Below, in pieces: positions 23,972-33,380 of a stretch of DNA of 64,000 nucleotides. Position 1 is the first letter of the stretch; the number at the start of each line of letters is the position of its first letter. The notes beneath the pieces are model-generated. The model had not been told where the DNA came from. It was given only the letters and a program-made list of their open reading frames with translations, and searched no databases. The translations under genes and the position numbers were made by a program. Origin of the DNA: CAZDXJ01 sp050303615 (GTDB taxonomy: Bacteria; Pseudomonadota; Gammaproteobacteria; Methylococcales; Methylomonadaceae); the NCBI GenBank assembly GCA_050303615.1, contig JBNLCC010000061.1, positions 1 through 64,000 on the forward strand, written 5' to 3'.

Positions 23972-24517
23972 TTAAAGACAAGTCAAGAAGACGTAATAGG
24001 TTGTATATCCTATGCCGACCGTAGCTCCGACTTCGTAGCCCAAGACTTTATTCGGTGCGACACCCGATGTGGTTCCCACACGAAATAATCGGTTATAACC
24101 CAGGCCGTCGTCAATCAAATCCACGTCCAACCACGACACATCATTCTCACCGGCGCCGGCTATCGGGGTGGCCGAACCGACAATAACCCGTCCTTCGGCA
24201 AACTCCCAGGCGGGTTTATTCAGGTGTTGATAATGCGTGCCTATTTTAACGTCACCGATAAAGCCTTTTTTCGCTTCATAGAGAGACGCCAACGGACCCG
24301 TTGCCTGCCATTTTTTTTCGCCGTCTAAAATGTATGATTGTATCCCCCTTGCGAAAACTACTTTGTTTAGCTCACAGTTGTCAATATTCGCGACACCGTT
24401 GAGCACGGTTTCCAATTCGTCTTTGCTGTACTCTTCATCGGCAGAGGCCGCAACAGAAATAGCGGCTGCCAAAATGACGGAAAAAAATTTTATTATCGGT
24501 TTGCTGTAGCGTTTCAT
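23972..24517 (-). CDS. Secreted DUF3455-family protein
   Basis: A 181-residue protein with a Sec signal peptide (MKRYSKPIIKFFSVILAA, cleavage near ASA-DEE). The mature part matches the DUF3455 pattern: QSYILDGEKKWQATGPLASL, then GTHYQHLNKPAWEFAEGR, GSATPIAGAGENDVSWLDVD, and a glycine-rich C-terminal part. The function of the family is unknown. ATG at 24517 was chosen because GAGAGG lies about 10 bp before it; the in-frame TTG at 24535 is inside that site. It shares a 240-bp divergent gap with the globin fusion's upstream region. Confidence 0.8.
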   Translation of the reverse strand: MKRYSKPIIKFFSVILAAAISVAASADEEYSKDELETVLNGVANIDNCELNKVVFARGIQSYILDGEKKWQATGPLASLYEAKKGFIGDVKIGTHYQHLNKPAWEFAEGRVIVGSATPIAGAGENDVSWLDVDLIDDGLGYNRLFRVGTTSGVAPNKVLGYEVGATVGIGYTTYYVFLTCL

Positions 24518-25077
24518 CAGGAATTTACCTCTCAATTTTGTCGGTCGGATTTCAAACGTTAACGGCCGCGATATTCATTGCGGCCGGTACTATCATTAGT
24601 CCCGTATAAGGCTCTAAGAAGTTGTAGCCGCACCAGTGCCCACAAACATTCAAGCAATCAACTGTCTTCAAGAGAAATGATTCCCGTTGGACTTTGCCCG
24701 CCAATTCGACCAAACACTGAAGCCGGTTTTCAGGTTAAACTGTACCGGCAACCCGATGAATCTGCCCGCAACAATCATGAATGAAAATGAATACTTTATG
24801 AAAGCCGATGAATGAGGGAATACCGGTTGAAATGGACGACCAGGACGGATAGTCCGGGTATTGCCTGGCTTTGTCGCAAGCACCCCCACTCGTGCTGTAA
24901 CCCGGTTAACAAACGAATTGATTTGTAAAAAACGTTTTTTTGCACCGGGCGCCAACCCGGGGAGTATGGAAAGCGTCATGTTGAGTTGCATCTCTAACGA
25001 CGCTATAGTAATGATGCATCGCGTTTCATTGAAGCATTGGCAAACAGCGAACAAAAATAACAATAACAATAATAAAA
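24518..25077. other. Gap of 560 bp with an A-rich triplet tract before a TonB receptor
   Basis: No gene can be supported here; an open frame of 133 codons on the minus strand has no known domain. Directly before the receptor start, 25050-25077 is an imperfect AAC/AAT/AAA triplet tract with no Shine-Dalgarno sequence. Initiation may depend on this unstructured A-rich leader. I saw no convincing Fur box. Confidence 0.5.
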
Positions 25078-27072
25078 ATGAATAAAATACAAAAATTCTC
25101 CTTTAGCTTAACAGGGATGTATTTGCTCGCTCAGCAAACTGTTGTTCAGGCGGAAAACCATGACCCCGCAAACTTAAGCATCGAACAATTGATGGCAAGT
25201 CAGGTCACCTCGGTTTCAGGGACCGATCAAAAATTTTCCGACACGGCCGCTTCGGTTTATATCGTAACCCAGGAAGACATCCGGCGCTCGGGAGCGACCA
25301 ATATTCCCGATGCATTACGCATGGTTCCGGGAATTCAGGTTGCGAGGATCGGCGTAGGCAAATGGGCCGTGACTTCGCGGGGCTTTAACGGACGCTTCGC
25401 CAACAAACTGCTTGTCCTGCTCGATGGACGCAGTGTCTATACCCTTTATTTTGGCGGAGTGCGCTGGGAAAATCTTGATTTGGTGCTCGATGACATTGAA
25501 CGAATAGAAGTCATCCGCGGTCCCGGTGCGAGCATATGGGGGCACAATGCGGTCAACGGCGTGATCAATATCATCACCAAACACAGCGAGGAAACCCAAC
25601 AAGGGCTGGTTACCGTGACGGCAGGCAACGAGGAACGGTCGATCGTTGAAATGCGCTATGGCGATCAACTCGGCGACAATGCCCATTACCGGCTGTACGG
25701 TAAGTTTTTGTACCGCGACCAGTCAGTGGATTTGCAGGGAGATTCCGCGGCGGATAGCTGGAAACAGGGGATGGGCGGTTTCCGGCTCGATTGGAATTCT
25801 CATGACGGAGATCGTGTGTTGCTGGAAGGGGACGGCTATAAAGGTAAGACACAGGATACCTTGCTGTTTCCGACGGACGACCCGCTGGGTCCCGCTCGGC
25901 GCAATTCCGAACCGAATTCGGGCACCAGCGTTTTGGCTCGCTGGGAACATGACTTTTCCGTTGCGTCGAAAACCCGAACCCAGTTCTACTATGACTATTT
26001 TAATGCCACCGACACCGAGTTCGGTAACGAAGTCACCCATACCTTCGATGTTGATTTTCAACATGACATTGCATTATGGGAAGACAACTATTTCAACTGG
26101 GGTGTGGGGTATCGTATTGCGGCCGATGCGTTTTTCGACGGAAAATTTGCAACGACGCGTCCGACTTATAAAAATCTGCACCTGATCAGTATGTTTGTGC
26201 AGGATAAAGCCGTTTTGTGGGATGATGCCGTGCATTTGACATTCGGCACGAAAGTCCAGTATTACACATTGTCGGGATGGAACTATCAGCCGTCAGTGCG
26301 CTTGTTATGGAAAGTTCATCCGGAACACCATGTCTGGGCCTCGTTTTCCCGGGCAACCCGCTCACCGTCGCGCGGCGAAACATCGTTGAATCTTGAACCG
26401 GTATCGTTACCGACGCCGATTCCCATAAACCTGGTGTTGCAGTCCAATCCGGATCTGCAAGCGGACCGCGTGTACAATTACGAGTTGGGATACCGGACCT
26501 GGGTGGGCAATCGTTTCTCATTGGATTTGACGGCGTTCTATAACGACTATGACGGTCTGGTCACCGGTTTGATCGGCCCGGTAAATTTCCTAAAGCGTCA
26601 AGTCCTGGTGACCTTTGAAAATGGAGCGACCGCAAACAGTTGGGGGATAGAAGCGGTCGCCGATTGGCGGCCGATGGCCCTGTTACGGCTACTGCTTTCC
26701 TACAGTTTTCTACAAGTCAACGTGCGCGACAATATTAATCCTGATCAAAGGCACCGGCCGCGTACCAATCCGGCGAATCAGCTTTCTTTTCGCGCCTCGT
26801 ACGATATCAGCGCAGCGGTCGCCTTTGATGCCTGGGTGCGTTATGTCGATTCTTTTGTGGTTCGCGATATCGTGGTCGGTTCGGTACGCAATGTGGACAA
26901 TTATGTCGGCCTGGATCTGCGTCTGGCCTGGAAACCGGTCCCAAATCTCGAATTATCGGTTGTCGGGCAAAATCTGAATAACGGCGCTCACTTGGAATAT
27001 ATCGATGAAGCCTTCGGCTACCCGAGACAAGTGGAAAGGAGCGTCTATGGAAAAATCCGCTGGACGTTTTAA
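25078..27072 (+). CDS. TonB-dependent outer-membrane receptor in a YfiR signalling cluster
   Basis: A 664-residue TonB-dependent receptor. A signal peptide (about 1-25) is followed by a plug domain (about 50-165; SVYIVTQEDIRRSGATNIPD, MVPGIQVARI, ERIEVIRGPGASIWGHNAVN) and a beta-barrel ending in SVYGKIRWTF. The N-terminal LSIEQLMASQVTSVSGT is a typical TonB box region. The ligand cannot be named. Receptors of this subtype are often next to YfiR and a sensor protein, exactly as seen here, so it may be part of a signalling cluster and not only a transporter. Confidence 0.9.
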   Translation: MNKIQKFSFSLTGMYLLAQQTVVQAENHDPANLSIEQLMASQVTSVSGTDQKFSDTAASVYIVTQEDIRRSGATNIPDALRMVPGIQVARIGVGKWAVTSRGFNGRFANKLLVLLDGRSVYTLYFGGVRWENLDLVLDDIERIEVIRGPGASIWGHNAVNGVINIITKHSEETQQGLVTVTAGNEERSIVEMRYGDQLGDNAHYRLYGKFLYRDQSVDLQGDSAADSWKQGMGGFRLDWNSHDGDRVLLEGDGYKGKTQDTLLFPTDDPLGPARRNSEPNSGTSVLARWEHDFSVASKTRTQFYYDYFNATDTEFGNEVTHTFDVDFQHDIALWEDNYFNWGVGYRIAADAFFDGKFATTRPTYKNLHLISMFVQDKAVLWDDAVHLTFGTKVQYYTLSGWNYQPSVRLLWKVHPEHHVWASFSRATRSPSRGETSLNLEPVSLPTPIPINLVLQSNPDLQADRVYNYELGYRTWVGNRFSLDLTAFYNDYDGLVTGLIGPVNFLKRQVLVTFENGATANSWGIEAVADWRPMALLRLLLSYSFLQVNVRDNINPDQRHRPRTNPANQLSFRASYDISAAVAFDAWVRYVDSFVVRDIVVGSVRNVDNYVGLDLRLAWKPVPNLELSVVGQNLNNGAHLEYIDEAFGYPRQVERSVYGKIRWTF

Positions 27073-27538
27073 TTGTCCGGAGCAAACTTTGTTTCAGAGC
27101 CGGATACCAGCGTATTGAACCATTGAATTTCGGTGGCCGGCATTCCGCTTTTGCCCGAGCGAAGGACGGTTGGCAGGCGGGGAGCCGTGGAATTGCCCGG
27201 TTCACAACGTCAATCAGCCGGTGCCGGGGAAAGCGCGTCCGAAAAGCGGGTGGGCGGTCAGGATTATGAGGAAAAATGAAAAATAACGCATTTTCAGTGT
27301 ATTTTATGCTAAATCAGCGCATACTCGCCCTGGTTAAAGTCCGGCATACGGCGGGCATGCCCAGCCTGTCCGTGCGGAATGAGATCAGTTGGTAACTAAC
27401 AAATCCGGTCCCCGGCCGTCAGCGGGTTTAATCGCGGATTTCCCAAGTCTTTATTGATACCCCGCCGACGGCGGGGAATGTTCTTCGAGCCATGATCTTG
27501 ATGTGGAATAAAACGGTTTGCTGCAAGAGGTTAATCCG
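27073..27538. other. Gap of 466 bp with one GC-rich hairpin
   Basis: No gene seen. A perfect hairpin pairs CCCCGCC (27460-27466) with GGCGGGG (27470-27476) around GAC, but no T run follows, so it is a weak terminator or a leader structure. The promoter of yfiR is probably in this gap. Confidence 0.4.
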
Positions 27539-28108
27539 GTGAAAAATCACGCCAGGCTGCTGGTTTCTGCTGTTCTATGCGCGACCGTTTTACTGCAGAC
27601 GGCATTCGCCGCCGACGATGTGTTGGACAGGGCGACGCTCAAATTGCTGTATACCTACCAATTCGGGAAATTTACGCAGTGGCCGGACCGGAAACTGAAT
27701 AGCGCCACCAGCCGTTTCCGGTACTGCATTCTGGGTAAGAATCCATTTTCCCAAAACATGATGAACATGATCCGCGGCAAATCGGTACAAGGTATTCCCT
27801 TGGTTATCGACGTGTTCGATTCCGGTATCGTGCCCGAAGAAGTGCTTGCCGCATGCCACGTGTTGTACATCAGCCAATCCGAAAAACAAAGGCTTTCCAC
27901 GATTCTTTCCAGCATTAACAACTTGCCGGTGTTAACCGTTAGCGACATTCGCGGTTTTTCCAGATCGGGAGGCATGGTCACATTGAAAGAGGAGCAGGGC
28001 AACCTACGTTTTCAGATTAATCCTGAATCGACACACAGGGCGGATGTAACGATCAGTTCCAAAATTCTGGAGTTGGCGGAAATAGTAACCGATGGGAAAC
28101 CCAAATAG
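27539..28108 (+). CDS. YfiR-family periplasmic regulator (DUF4154)
   Basis: A 189-residue periplasmic protein with a Sec signal peptide (MKNHARLLVSAVLCATVLL, cleavage near AFA-ADD). The mature domain fits YfiR: ATLKLLYTYQFGKFTQWPD near the start, FRYCILGKNPF, CHVLYISQSE, VLTVSDIRGFSRSGGMVTL, and the C-terminal RADVTISSKILELAEIV. In Pseudomonas, YfiR is a redox-sensitive periplasmic repressor of the CHASE8-type cyclase YfiN. Here the downstream partner has CHASE8 and a kinase, so YfiR probably restrains that kinase. The GTG at 27539 has AAGAGG 8 bp upstream. Confidence 0.85.
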   Translation: MKNHARLLVSAVLCATVLLQTAFAADDVLDRATLKLLYTYQFGKFTQWPDRKLNSATSRFRYCILGKNPFSQNMMNMIRGKSVQGIPLVIDVFDSGIVPEEVLAACHVLYISQSEKQRLSTILSSINNLPVLTVSDIRGFSRSGGMVTLKEEQGNLRFQINPESTHRADVTISSKILELAEIVTDGKPK

Positions 28109-29642
28109 CATGAATGTTAAGCATTTATTAAAAAGCCTGCCGATCAGGCATAAATTGCTGCTGATTATGATGGCGACTAGTTGTGCGGCCATTTTGCTGA
28201 TGGCGTTTTTCATCATTATCAATCAGGCAATCAACAGTCAACGCGCCATTCAGCAGCAATTGAGCACGTTGGCAGACGTGTTAGGATCGAGGAGTACCGG
28301 TGCACTGACCTTTGACGATCCGGCTACCGCCAAAGAAATTCTCAGCGGTCTCGCGCTGAAGGCGAATGTCGTTTACGCCGTCATAGAGCGGACCGATGGT
28401 CAGCCCTTTGCAGCTTTTGGCGGGATGGCGGCGCTTCCACCGGTCGATTTGCCGAACGAGGCAAACCGCTTAACGTCACTATGGCATCGCTTACTTTCCA
28501 ACCGGATTCGCGTGGCCCGCGGCATCTATCTTGAGAAGGAGCGGATCGGGACGATACGCATTGTCGCGACGCTGGATCAACTATATGCCGATTTGCGGCG
28601 CTACCTGTTGGCGGTTACCCTTATTTCAACGGTTTGCATTGCCGTAACGGTGTTGATCGGCGCACGGCTGCAAAAAATCGTTTCTGATCCCATTCTGCAG
28701 TTACAGCAGGCGATGGATTCCGTCTCTGAAAACAAAGACTACTCGTTGCGGGTCGAGCACAGCGAGGAAAACGAGTTGGGGGCGCTGGTTGACGGCTTCA
28801 ATCACATGTTACAGCAAATTCAATACCGCGATAATAAATTGGCTAAATACAGTACGCACCTGGAGACTATTATAGAGACCCGCACCCGGCAACTGACCGA
28901 GGCTAACGAAAAAAGGATTTTGTGGCTGGAGACCATGGCCCAATTTCTGAAGCATGAGCTTAAGAACTCCGTCGTGGGCGTAAAAACGTCGTTGGATTTG
29001 ATCGAGCGCCGTGTCGCCGAATGCAATAATGGCAAAGGCGGTCGCAGGACCGCCGGCGATGGCTCATTGGATAAGGTCGACACCTATCTCGCTCGGGCGC
29101 GAAAAAGTATTGCCAATATGAATGCGCTGCTGCAAAGTGCGGCCGATGCCGGTAACCTGGAGGCGAGTCTCTATAAAGAGCCTTTGCAACACCTGGATTT
29201 GGGGGCGGCGGTGCTGAGCCATGCCGACATTTATTCCTCGGTCTATCCGATGGCCTCAATACGCGTCAACTGCCGGCCGGGTACGGTGATTTTCGGCAAT
29301 GAAATGCGCTTGATTCAGTTGCTGGACAAGGTGGTATCCAATGCCGTCGAACATTCCGATAATTCCGGACCGATCGGCATTTCTGTCGAACAGCGTGGAA
29401 TGGAAGCGTTGCTCACCGTTACCAACACCGGGGATGCCTTGCCACCGGATAAAAGCGCGATATTCGATCTGTTTGTTTCATTGCGCAGTGCGGAACGCAA
29501 AACCGCGGAAAATTTCGGATTGGGACTGTATATCGTCAAGCTGATTGCCGAATCACACGGAGGACGGGTTGCGGCCTACGATCTCACGGGGAAGAGCGGG
29601 GCGGTTTTTGAAATTACTTTTCCGTTGGCCGTTTCCGGTTAA
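28092..29642 (+). CDS. CHASE8-HAMP sensor histidine kinase
   Basis: A 516-residue inner-membrane kinase. Membrane segment about 20-43, periplasmic CHASE8 domain about 48-165 (LADVLGSRSTGALTFDDPAT), second segment about 171-191, HAMP to about 245, and a kinase core. The phospho-acceptor is probably His288 in FLKHELKNS; a Gly-rich ATPase domain follows (NAVEHSDNSG, NFGLGLYIVKLIAESHGG). CHASE8 is the domain YfiN uses to meet YfiR; here the output is phosphotransfer and not a GGDEF domain. The ATG at 28092 overlaps yfiR; an ATG at 28110 is also possible. The convergent response regulator is the likely partner. Confidence 0.88.
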   Translation: MGNPNSMNVKHLLKSLPIRHKLLLIMMATSCAAILLMAFFIIINQAINSQRAIQQQLSTLADVLGSRSTGALTFDDPATAKEILSGLALKANVVYAVIERTDGQPFAAFGGMAALPPVDLPNEANRLTSLWHRLLSNRIRVARGIYLEKERIGTIRIVATLDQLYADLRRYLLAVTLISTVCIAVTVLIGARLQKIVSDPILQLQQAMDSVSENKDYSLRVEHSEENELGALVDGFNHMLQQIQYRDNKLAKYSTHLETIIETRTRQLTEANEKRILWLETMAQFLKHELKNSVVGVKTSLDLIERRVAECNNGKGGRRTAGDGSLDKVDTYLARARKSIANMNALLQSAADAGNLEASLYKEPLQHLDLGAAVLSHADIYSSVYPMASIRVNCRPGTVIFGNEMRLIQLLDKVVSNAVEHSDNSGPIGISVEQRGMEALLTVTNTGDALPPDKSAIFDLFVSLRSAERKTAENFGLGLYIVKLIAESHGGRVAAYDLTGKSGAVFEITFPLAVSG

Positions 29643-29700
29643 TAATCCGGGTATCAAATATTGGCGCGGCTAAAGCGGCAGAAAGCCGGATCGATACGGA

Positions 29701-30408
29701 CTATTCCAAATCGATCCAGCGATAGCCGGCCCCCCGTTCGGTTTTAATGCAGTTAAAATTTTCGTCGATTGCTTTGAAGCGGCTGCGTATTGTCTTGATG
29801 TGCGCGGTAACGGTATTGGGCTCGACAAAAATATTCGCTGCCGTCATAAGCTGGCTGTAGGTTTTAACCTGATGGGGTTCCGTCAGGAGTTCCTGAACAA
29901 TCCAAAACTGGGTGAGGGTGAGATCAACGGCTTGATCTTTCCAGAAGATAAGCAAACGATCCTGATCGATATGTAGACTCCCTTGAACGCTGTAACTTTT
30001 TTTAGTTTCCCTGGCCGAATTAAGGCAGGTTAACGTTCGATAACGCCGCAATAGGGCTTCAATGCGAACGATTAGGTATTCCATACTGATATCCTTGGTT
30101 AAATAGTCGTCCGCTCCGAGCCGGAATCCCGATATTTTGTCGATTTCGCTGCCGTGGGAGGTTAGGAAGAGGATGGGGAGCACCGGCGACATCTGACGCA
30201 ACAGCATGCAAAGCTGGAACCCTCCCTCGCGGTCCGCTTCCAGGCTGATATCGAGAATAGCGATATCCGGAAGCTCCCTTTTGAAACCGAGCATGGCATC
30301 GTGTTGGCCGCTGTAAGCTTGCACGTCAAAGCCTTCATCGCTAAGCAGCTCCGTATAGTTTTCCCGAATGACGTCATCGTCTTCGACCAATGCGATTTTC
30401 CTAAGCAT
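29701..30408 (-). CDS. OmpR/PhoB-type response regulator
   Basis: A 235-residue transcription factor with a receiver domain (about 1-120; KIALVEDDDVIREN with acidic pair, phospho-acceptor Asp in IAILDISLEA) and a C-terminal winged helix (about 140-235; VDLTLTQFWIVQELL, NTVTAHIKTIRSRF, GAGYRW). It is convergent with the CHASE8 kinase (58 bp between stops), so the pair is likely a two-component system. The ATG at 30408 was chosen since GGGGGG lies 5 bp before it. Confidence 0.88.
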   Translation of the reverse strand: MLRKIALVEDDDVIRENYTELLSDEGFDVQAYSGQHDAMLGFKRELPDIAILDISLEADREGGFQLCMLLRQMSPVLPILFLTSHGSEIDKISGFRLGADDYLTKDISMEYLIVRIEALLRRYRTLTCLNSARETKKSYSVQGSLHIDQDRLLIFWKDQAVDLTLTQFWIVQELLTEPHQVKTYSQLMTAANIFVEPNTVTAHIKTIRSRFKAIDENFNCIKTERGAGYRWIDLE

Positions 30409-30598
30409 TTTTGCCCCCCGACACATAGCTTACGAATGATTATTTTTATTCGATCAGAGAGTATCTTATCCTGATTCCGGATCCATTTGGTAAATTTATT
30501 GATGCCGCATCGGCAAGCGACGGCCGCCAGCAGTTTTCCGCCGGTGGGAACGGTTCCGTAGGAAAGACCGGATTGTATTCCTTCTGGCGGATGATTCA

Positions 30599-32155
30599 CT
30601 AACCGTTCAAAACGCCTCGGCTCTGATCGACAAACTTTTCGGTATTGTCATCCAATTGGCGGCTGGACCGTCCAAGGGGTTGGTGGACATACAGGGATTT
30701 GTTAAGCGCCTTTCTAGTAGTCGATTCATTGTTGCGAACCGGCGGCTTCATTTGATATTTAACCGGCATCTGATGGTCCGCCAGTTGTAGCGCGGGGTTG
30801 AATACCTTGTCGAATTTCCAGAGGTTTCTGATGAAATTGGTTTGGCCGCGCATGAGATTTCTGCCCATGACTTTGGACATGTCGCGGATCGCCGACCAGC
30901 CCATATGTTTGGTGAACATGATGCGTTGGGTTTCCACCAGTTCCGCGTAAAATTCCTCTATCGGCAGGCGGGTCGGCAAAACTGCATGCTGAATATCAAA
31001 CAGTCGGTAATCCCGGGTCGCCAAATTACGTGATTCGGTGATCCAGCTCTCGGTGCCGGGATAGGGGGTATTGATACTGATATTGACGATTTCGGGAACT
31101 TCCTTGCACCATTCTCTGACGATGCTGAAACGCTCATGATCCCAATCGGTATCGGCGATGATGTTGATCGCAACATTGATATCCAACGAGCGGGCAAATT
31201 CCAGCGCTTCGAAATTGCGACTTAAATCAATACGTTTGCGGTATTTTTCCAAGCCCTCTGCGTCGATCGATTCGATGCCCAAAAACATGTAGCTCATGCC
31301 CAGTTCTTTCCAGAACTTGAATACATCTTTGTTGCGCAACAACACGTCGCCCCGGGTTTCCAGATAATATTCCTTTTTAATGCCCTTTCTGGCAATTGCC
31401 TCGCCGATTTCAAAACCCAGTTTTTCCTGAATGAACGCGACGTCATCGACTATAAAAATACCCTGTTCGCGGATCTGCTGCATTTCCTCAACGACTTTTT
31501 CAGGACTCATGACGCGATAGCTGCGCCCGTAAAATGTCCAGGCGCTGCAGAACGAGCAATCCCACGGGCAACCCCTGGAAAACTCGATCGATGCACAGGG
31601 GTCTAAAGTACCGAGAAAATATTTTTTGCGATACTTAACCAAATCGCGGGCCGGAGATAAATTATCCAATTCGGGAACAAAGGAGGGTTGGCCGCCCTCG
31701 CCGTTGACGGTTACGACACCCGGTACGCTATGAATGTTTTCCCGGTCTTCGTTAACGGCCTGCAGCAATAGTGGAAGGCCAGACTCGCCTTCGCCTCTCA
31801 AAACCGCATCGATTTTGCCTTCGCCATGCTCCAAAATTTCCTCGGCGGTAAATGAGGCGCTGTGCCCGCCGACAAACACAAAACTGCTCGGCAAGCGGTT
31901 TTTGGTTTCCTTGGCAAGATCGATTATTTCCGGCACGTTCGCTAAATAATTCAATGAAAAGGCGATAATATCCGGCTGCCAGTCGGCCAGCAGCCGGTAC
32001 AAATCCTGATGCGTTTCCACTTGTAAATCGATCAGACGGGTTTGGCAACCGTGGCGGCGAGCGGTATCGGCTACCAATTCCAAACCCAACGGTTCAAGGC
32101 GTAAAAATACCTTGGTATACATCAACGGACTAGGGTGAACGGCAAGAAATTTCAT
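30599..32155 (-). CDS. hpnR: Hopanoid C-3 methylase HpnR (B12-binding radical SAM)
   Basis: A 518-residue radical SAM enzyme that adds a methyl group to C-3 of the hopanoid A ring at the membrane. The N-terminal cobalamin-binding-like domain begins MKFLAVHPSPLMYTKVFLRL, and the family's long conserved LEPLGLELVADTARRHG follows. The radical SAM site is CPWDCSFC (C-x3-C-x2-C) near 195. The C-terminal region matches family length. HpnR is known from aerobic methanotrophs and acetic acid bacteria and is required for 3-methylhopanoids. AAAGGAGT precedes the ATG. No other hopanoid gene is next to it. Confidence 0.9.
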   Translation of the reverse strand: MKFLAVHPSPLMYTKVFLRLEPLGLELVADTARRHGCQTRLIDLQVETHQDLYRLLADWQPDIIAFSLNYLANVPEIIDLAKETKNRLPSSFVFVGGHSASFTAEEILEHGEGKIDAVLRGEGESGLPLLLQAVNEDRENIHSVPGVVTVNGEGGQPSFVPELDNLSPARDLVKYRKKYFLGTLDPCASIEFSRGCPWDCSFCSAWTFYGRSYRVMSPEKVVEEMQQIREQGIFIVDDVAFIQEKLGFEIGEAIARKGIKKEYYLETRGDVLLRNKDVFKFWKELGMSYMFLGIESIDAEGLEKYRKRIDLSRNFEALEFARSLDINVAINIIADTDWDHERFSIVREWCKEVPEIVNISINTPYPGTESWITESRNLATRDYRLFDIQHAVLPTRLPIEEFYAELVETQRIMFTKHMGWSAIRDMSKVMGRNLMRGQTNFIRNLWKFDKVFNPALQLADHQMPVKYQMKPPVRNNESTTRKALNKSLYVHQPLGRSSRQLDDNTEKFVDQSRGVLNG

Positions 32156-32714
32156 GGTATAAACTCCTTTATTAATCGTTATTAGCAGTCATCAACACAT
32201 GATTTACTAAACAAAGAAAAACAGCAGCCTAATTTCGATGTGGATCGAGATCCTTTATTCTCCGGCCCAAAGTTGGTTACTTAGCAGACACTTATCCCTG
32301 AAGCGCAAACCGTCTTCGCTGTCATTTGCAGATTCCGGTCTTACCCGACATGTCACCGCCGTTATATCCTAATCTGCATTTTTCTGTCAAAGTGATTGAA
32401 AATAAGATCGGGCAGCATGGCATGATGCTTATCAACAAACAGCTGTAGCCGCAAAAATAATTACCATAATGTAATCAGAGTGTAATACAAAACCGCTAAA
32501 AATTCATGGGTAGGGTTAAAAAGGAAGGGCACAATTGTCATTATTGAAATAATCCCTTCTTCGAAGTTTGTTTTGTTAATTCAATCCATTGAACCCGGTG
32601 GGCTATTACAGACGCTTCCGAGTCATGCTTGCCAAACGGTAATATTAGGTCTATTGTTGAATTCTGAAATTTGTTTCCGGAAGTCTCTTTTTACAGTAGA
32701 GTAGGTGAGGCGTT
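32156..32714. other. Divergent gap of 559 bp
   Basis: No gene found. The gap must hold the hpnR promoter (reverse) and that of the PEBP gene (forward). Two GTAAT motifs exactly 11 bp apart (32471 and 32482) resemble a weak Pho box on the plus strand, but the match is poor compared with the one near 56.6 kb. Confidence 0.4.
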
Positions 32715-33287
32715 ATGAATGCACTAAACTTTCGCGGTATTACACAGATTTTATTAGTGGCCTCCAATTTTTTTTATCTTGCTGCCGCTATTGCAATTGA
32801 AGGAGAACAATCCATGTCTATGACAATAACTTCCCCCGCTTTTGCTCATCAGGGAGAGATGCCCGCGCGATTTACTTGTGACGGCAAAGATACGTCACCG
32901 GCGTTGACTTGGTCGGGCGTACCGCAAGATGCGCAGAGCCTGGTATTGATTGTCGATGATCCGGATGCACCGGATCCGGCCAAACCAAAAATGACCTGGG
33001 TGCACTGGCTGCTCTACAATATTCCACCGACAATTGCGGAACTGGATGAAAGCATCTCAACCGACGCGCTTCCTGCCGGCACTTTGGAAGGCAAAAATGA
33101 TTGGAAACGAACCGGTTATGGCGGCCCTTGTCCGCCGATTGGACGGCATCGCTATTTTTACAAGCTTTATGCCCTTGATATCGTTTTACCGGATTTAGGG
33201 AAACCCGATAAAAAGCAATTGGAGGAAGCGATGCAGGGCCACATTATCGGCAAGGCGGAATTGATTGGAACCTATCAGCGCCAATAA
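32715..33287 (+). CDS. YbhB/YbcL (PEBP) family protein
   Basis: A phosphatidylethanolamine-binding-protein fold protein. It shows the family motifs FTCDGKDTSPALTWSGVP, LVLIVDDPDAPDP, WVHWLLYNIPP, YGGPCPPIGRHRYFYKLYAL. Bacterial members are of unclear function. Two starts are possible: ATG 32715 gives a 190-residue form with a hydrophobic, signal-like N-terminus, consistent with a periplasmic YbcL-like protein; ATG 32814 follows a strong AAGGAG and gives a 157-residue cytosolic form, the usual YbhB length. Both have a plausible ribosome binding site. Confidence 0.85.
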   Translation: MNALNFRGITQILLVASNFFYLAAAIAIEGEQSMSMTITSPAFAHQGEMPARFTCDGKDTSPALTWSGVPQDAQSLVLIVDDPDAPDPAKPKMTWVHWLLYNIPPTIAELDESISTDALPAGTLEGKNDWKRTGYGGPCPPIGRHRYFYKLYALDIVLPDLGKPDKKQLEEAMQGHIIGKAELIGTYQRQ

Positions 33288-33380
33288 AAAATAACATTAT
33301 TCGCCCTCGAACAATGAAACGCTGTTGGATAGGGCGAATTTCGATGTATTTGGCGATAGTGTTTGTGGCTCCGCTATTTT

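Noticed and set aside
24668..25069. Minus-strand open frame of 133 codons before the TonB receptor
   Set aside because: No known domain and it spans the presumed promoter and leader of the receptor.
27460..27476. GC-rich hairpin as terminator of the TonB receptor gene
   Set aside because: It lies almost 390 bp beyond the stop and has no following T run.
32469..32486. Pho-box-like pair of GTAAT repeats 11 bp apart before the PEBP gene
   Set aside because: Only two repeats with weak consensus match and no good -10 element at the proper distance.
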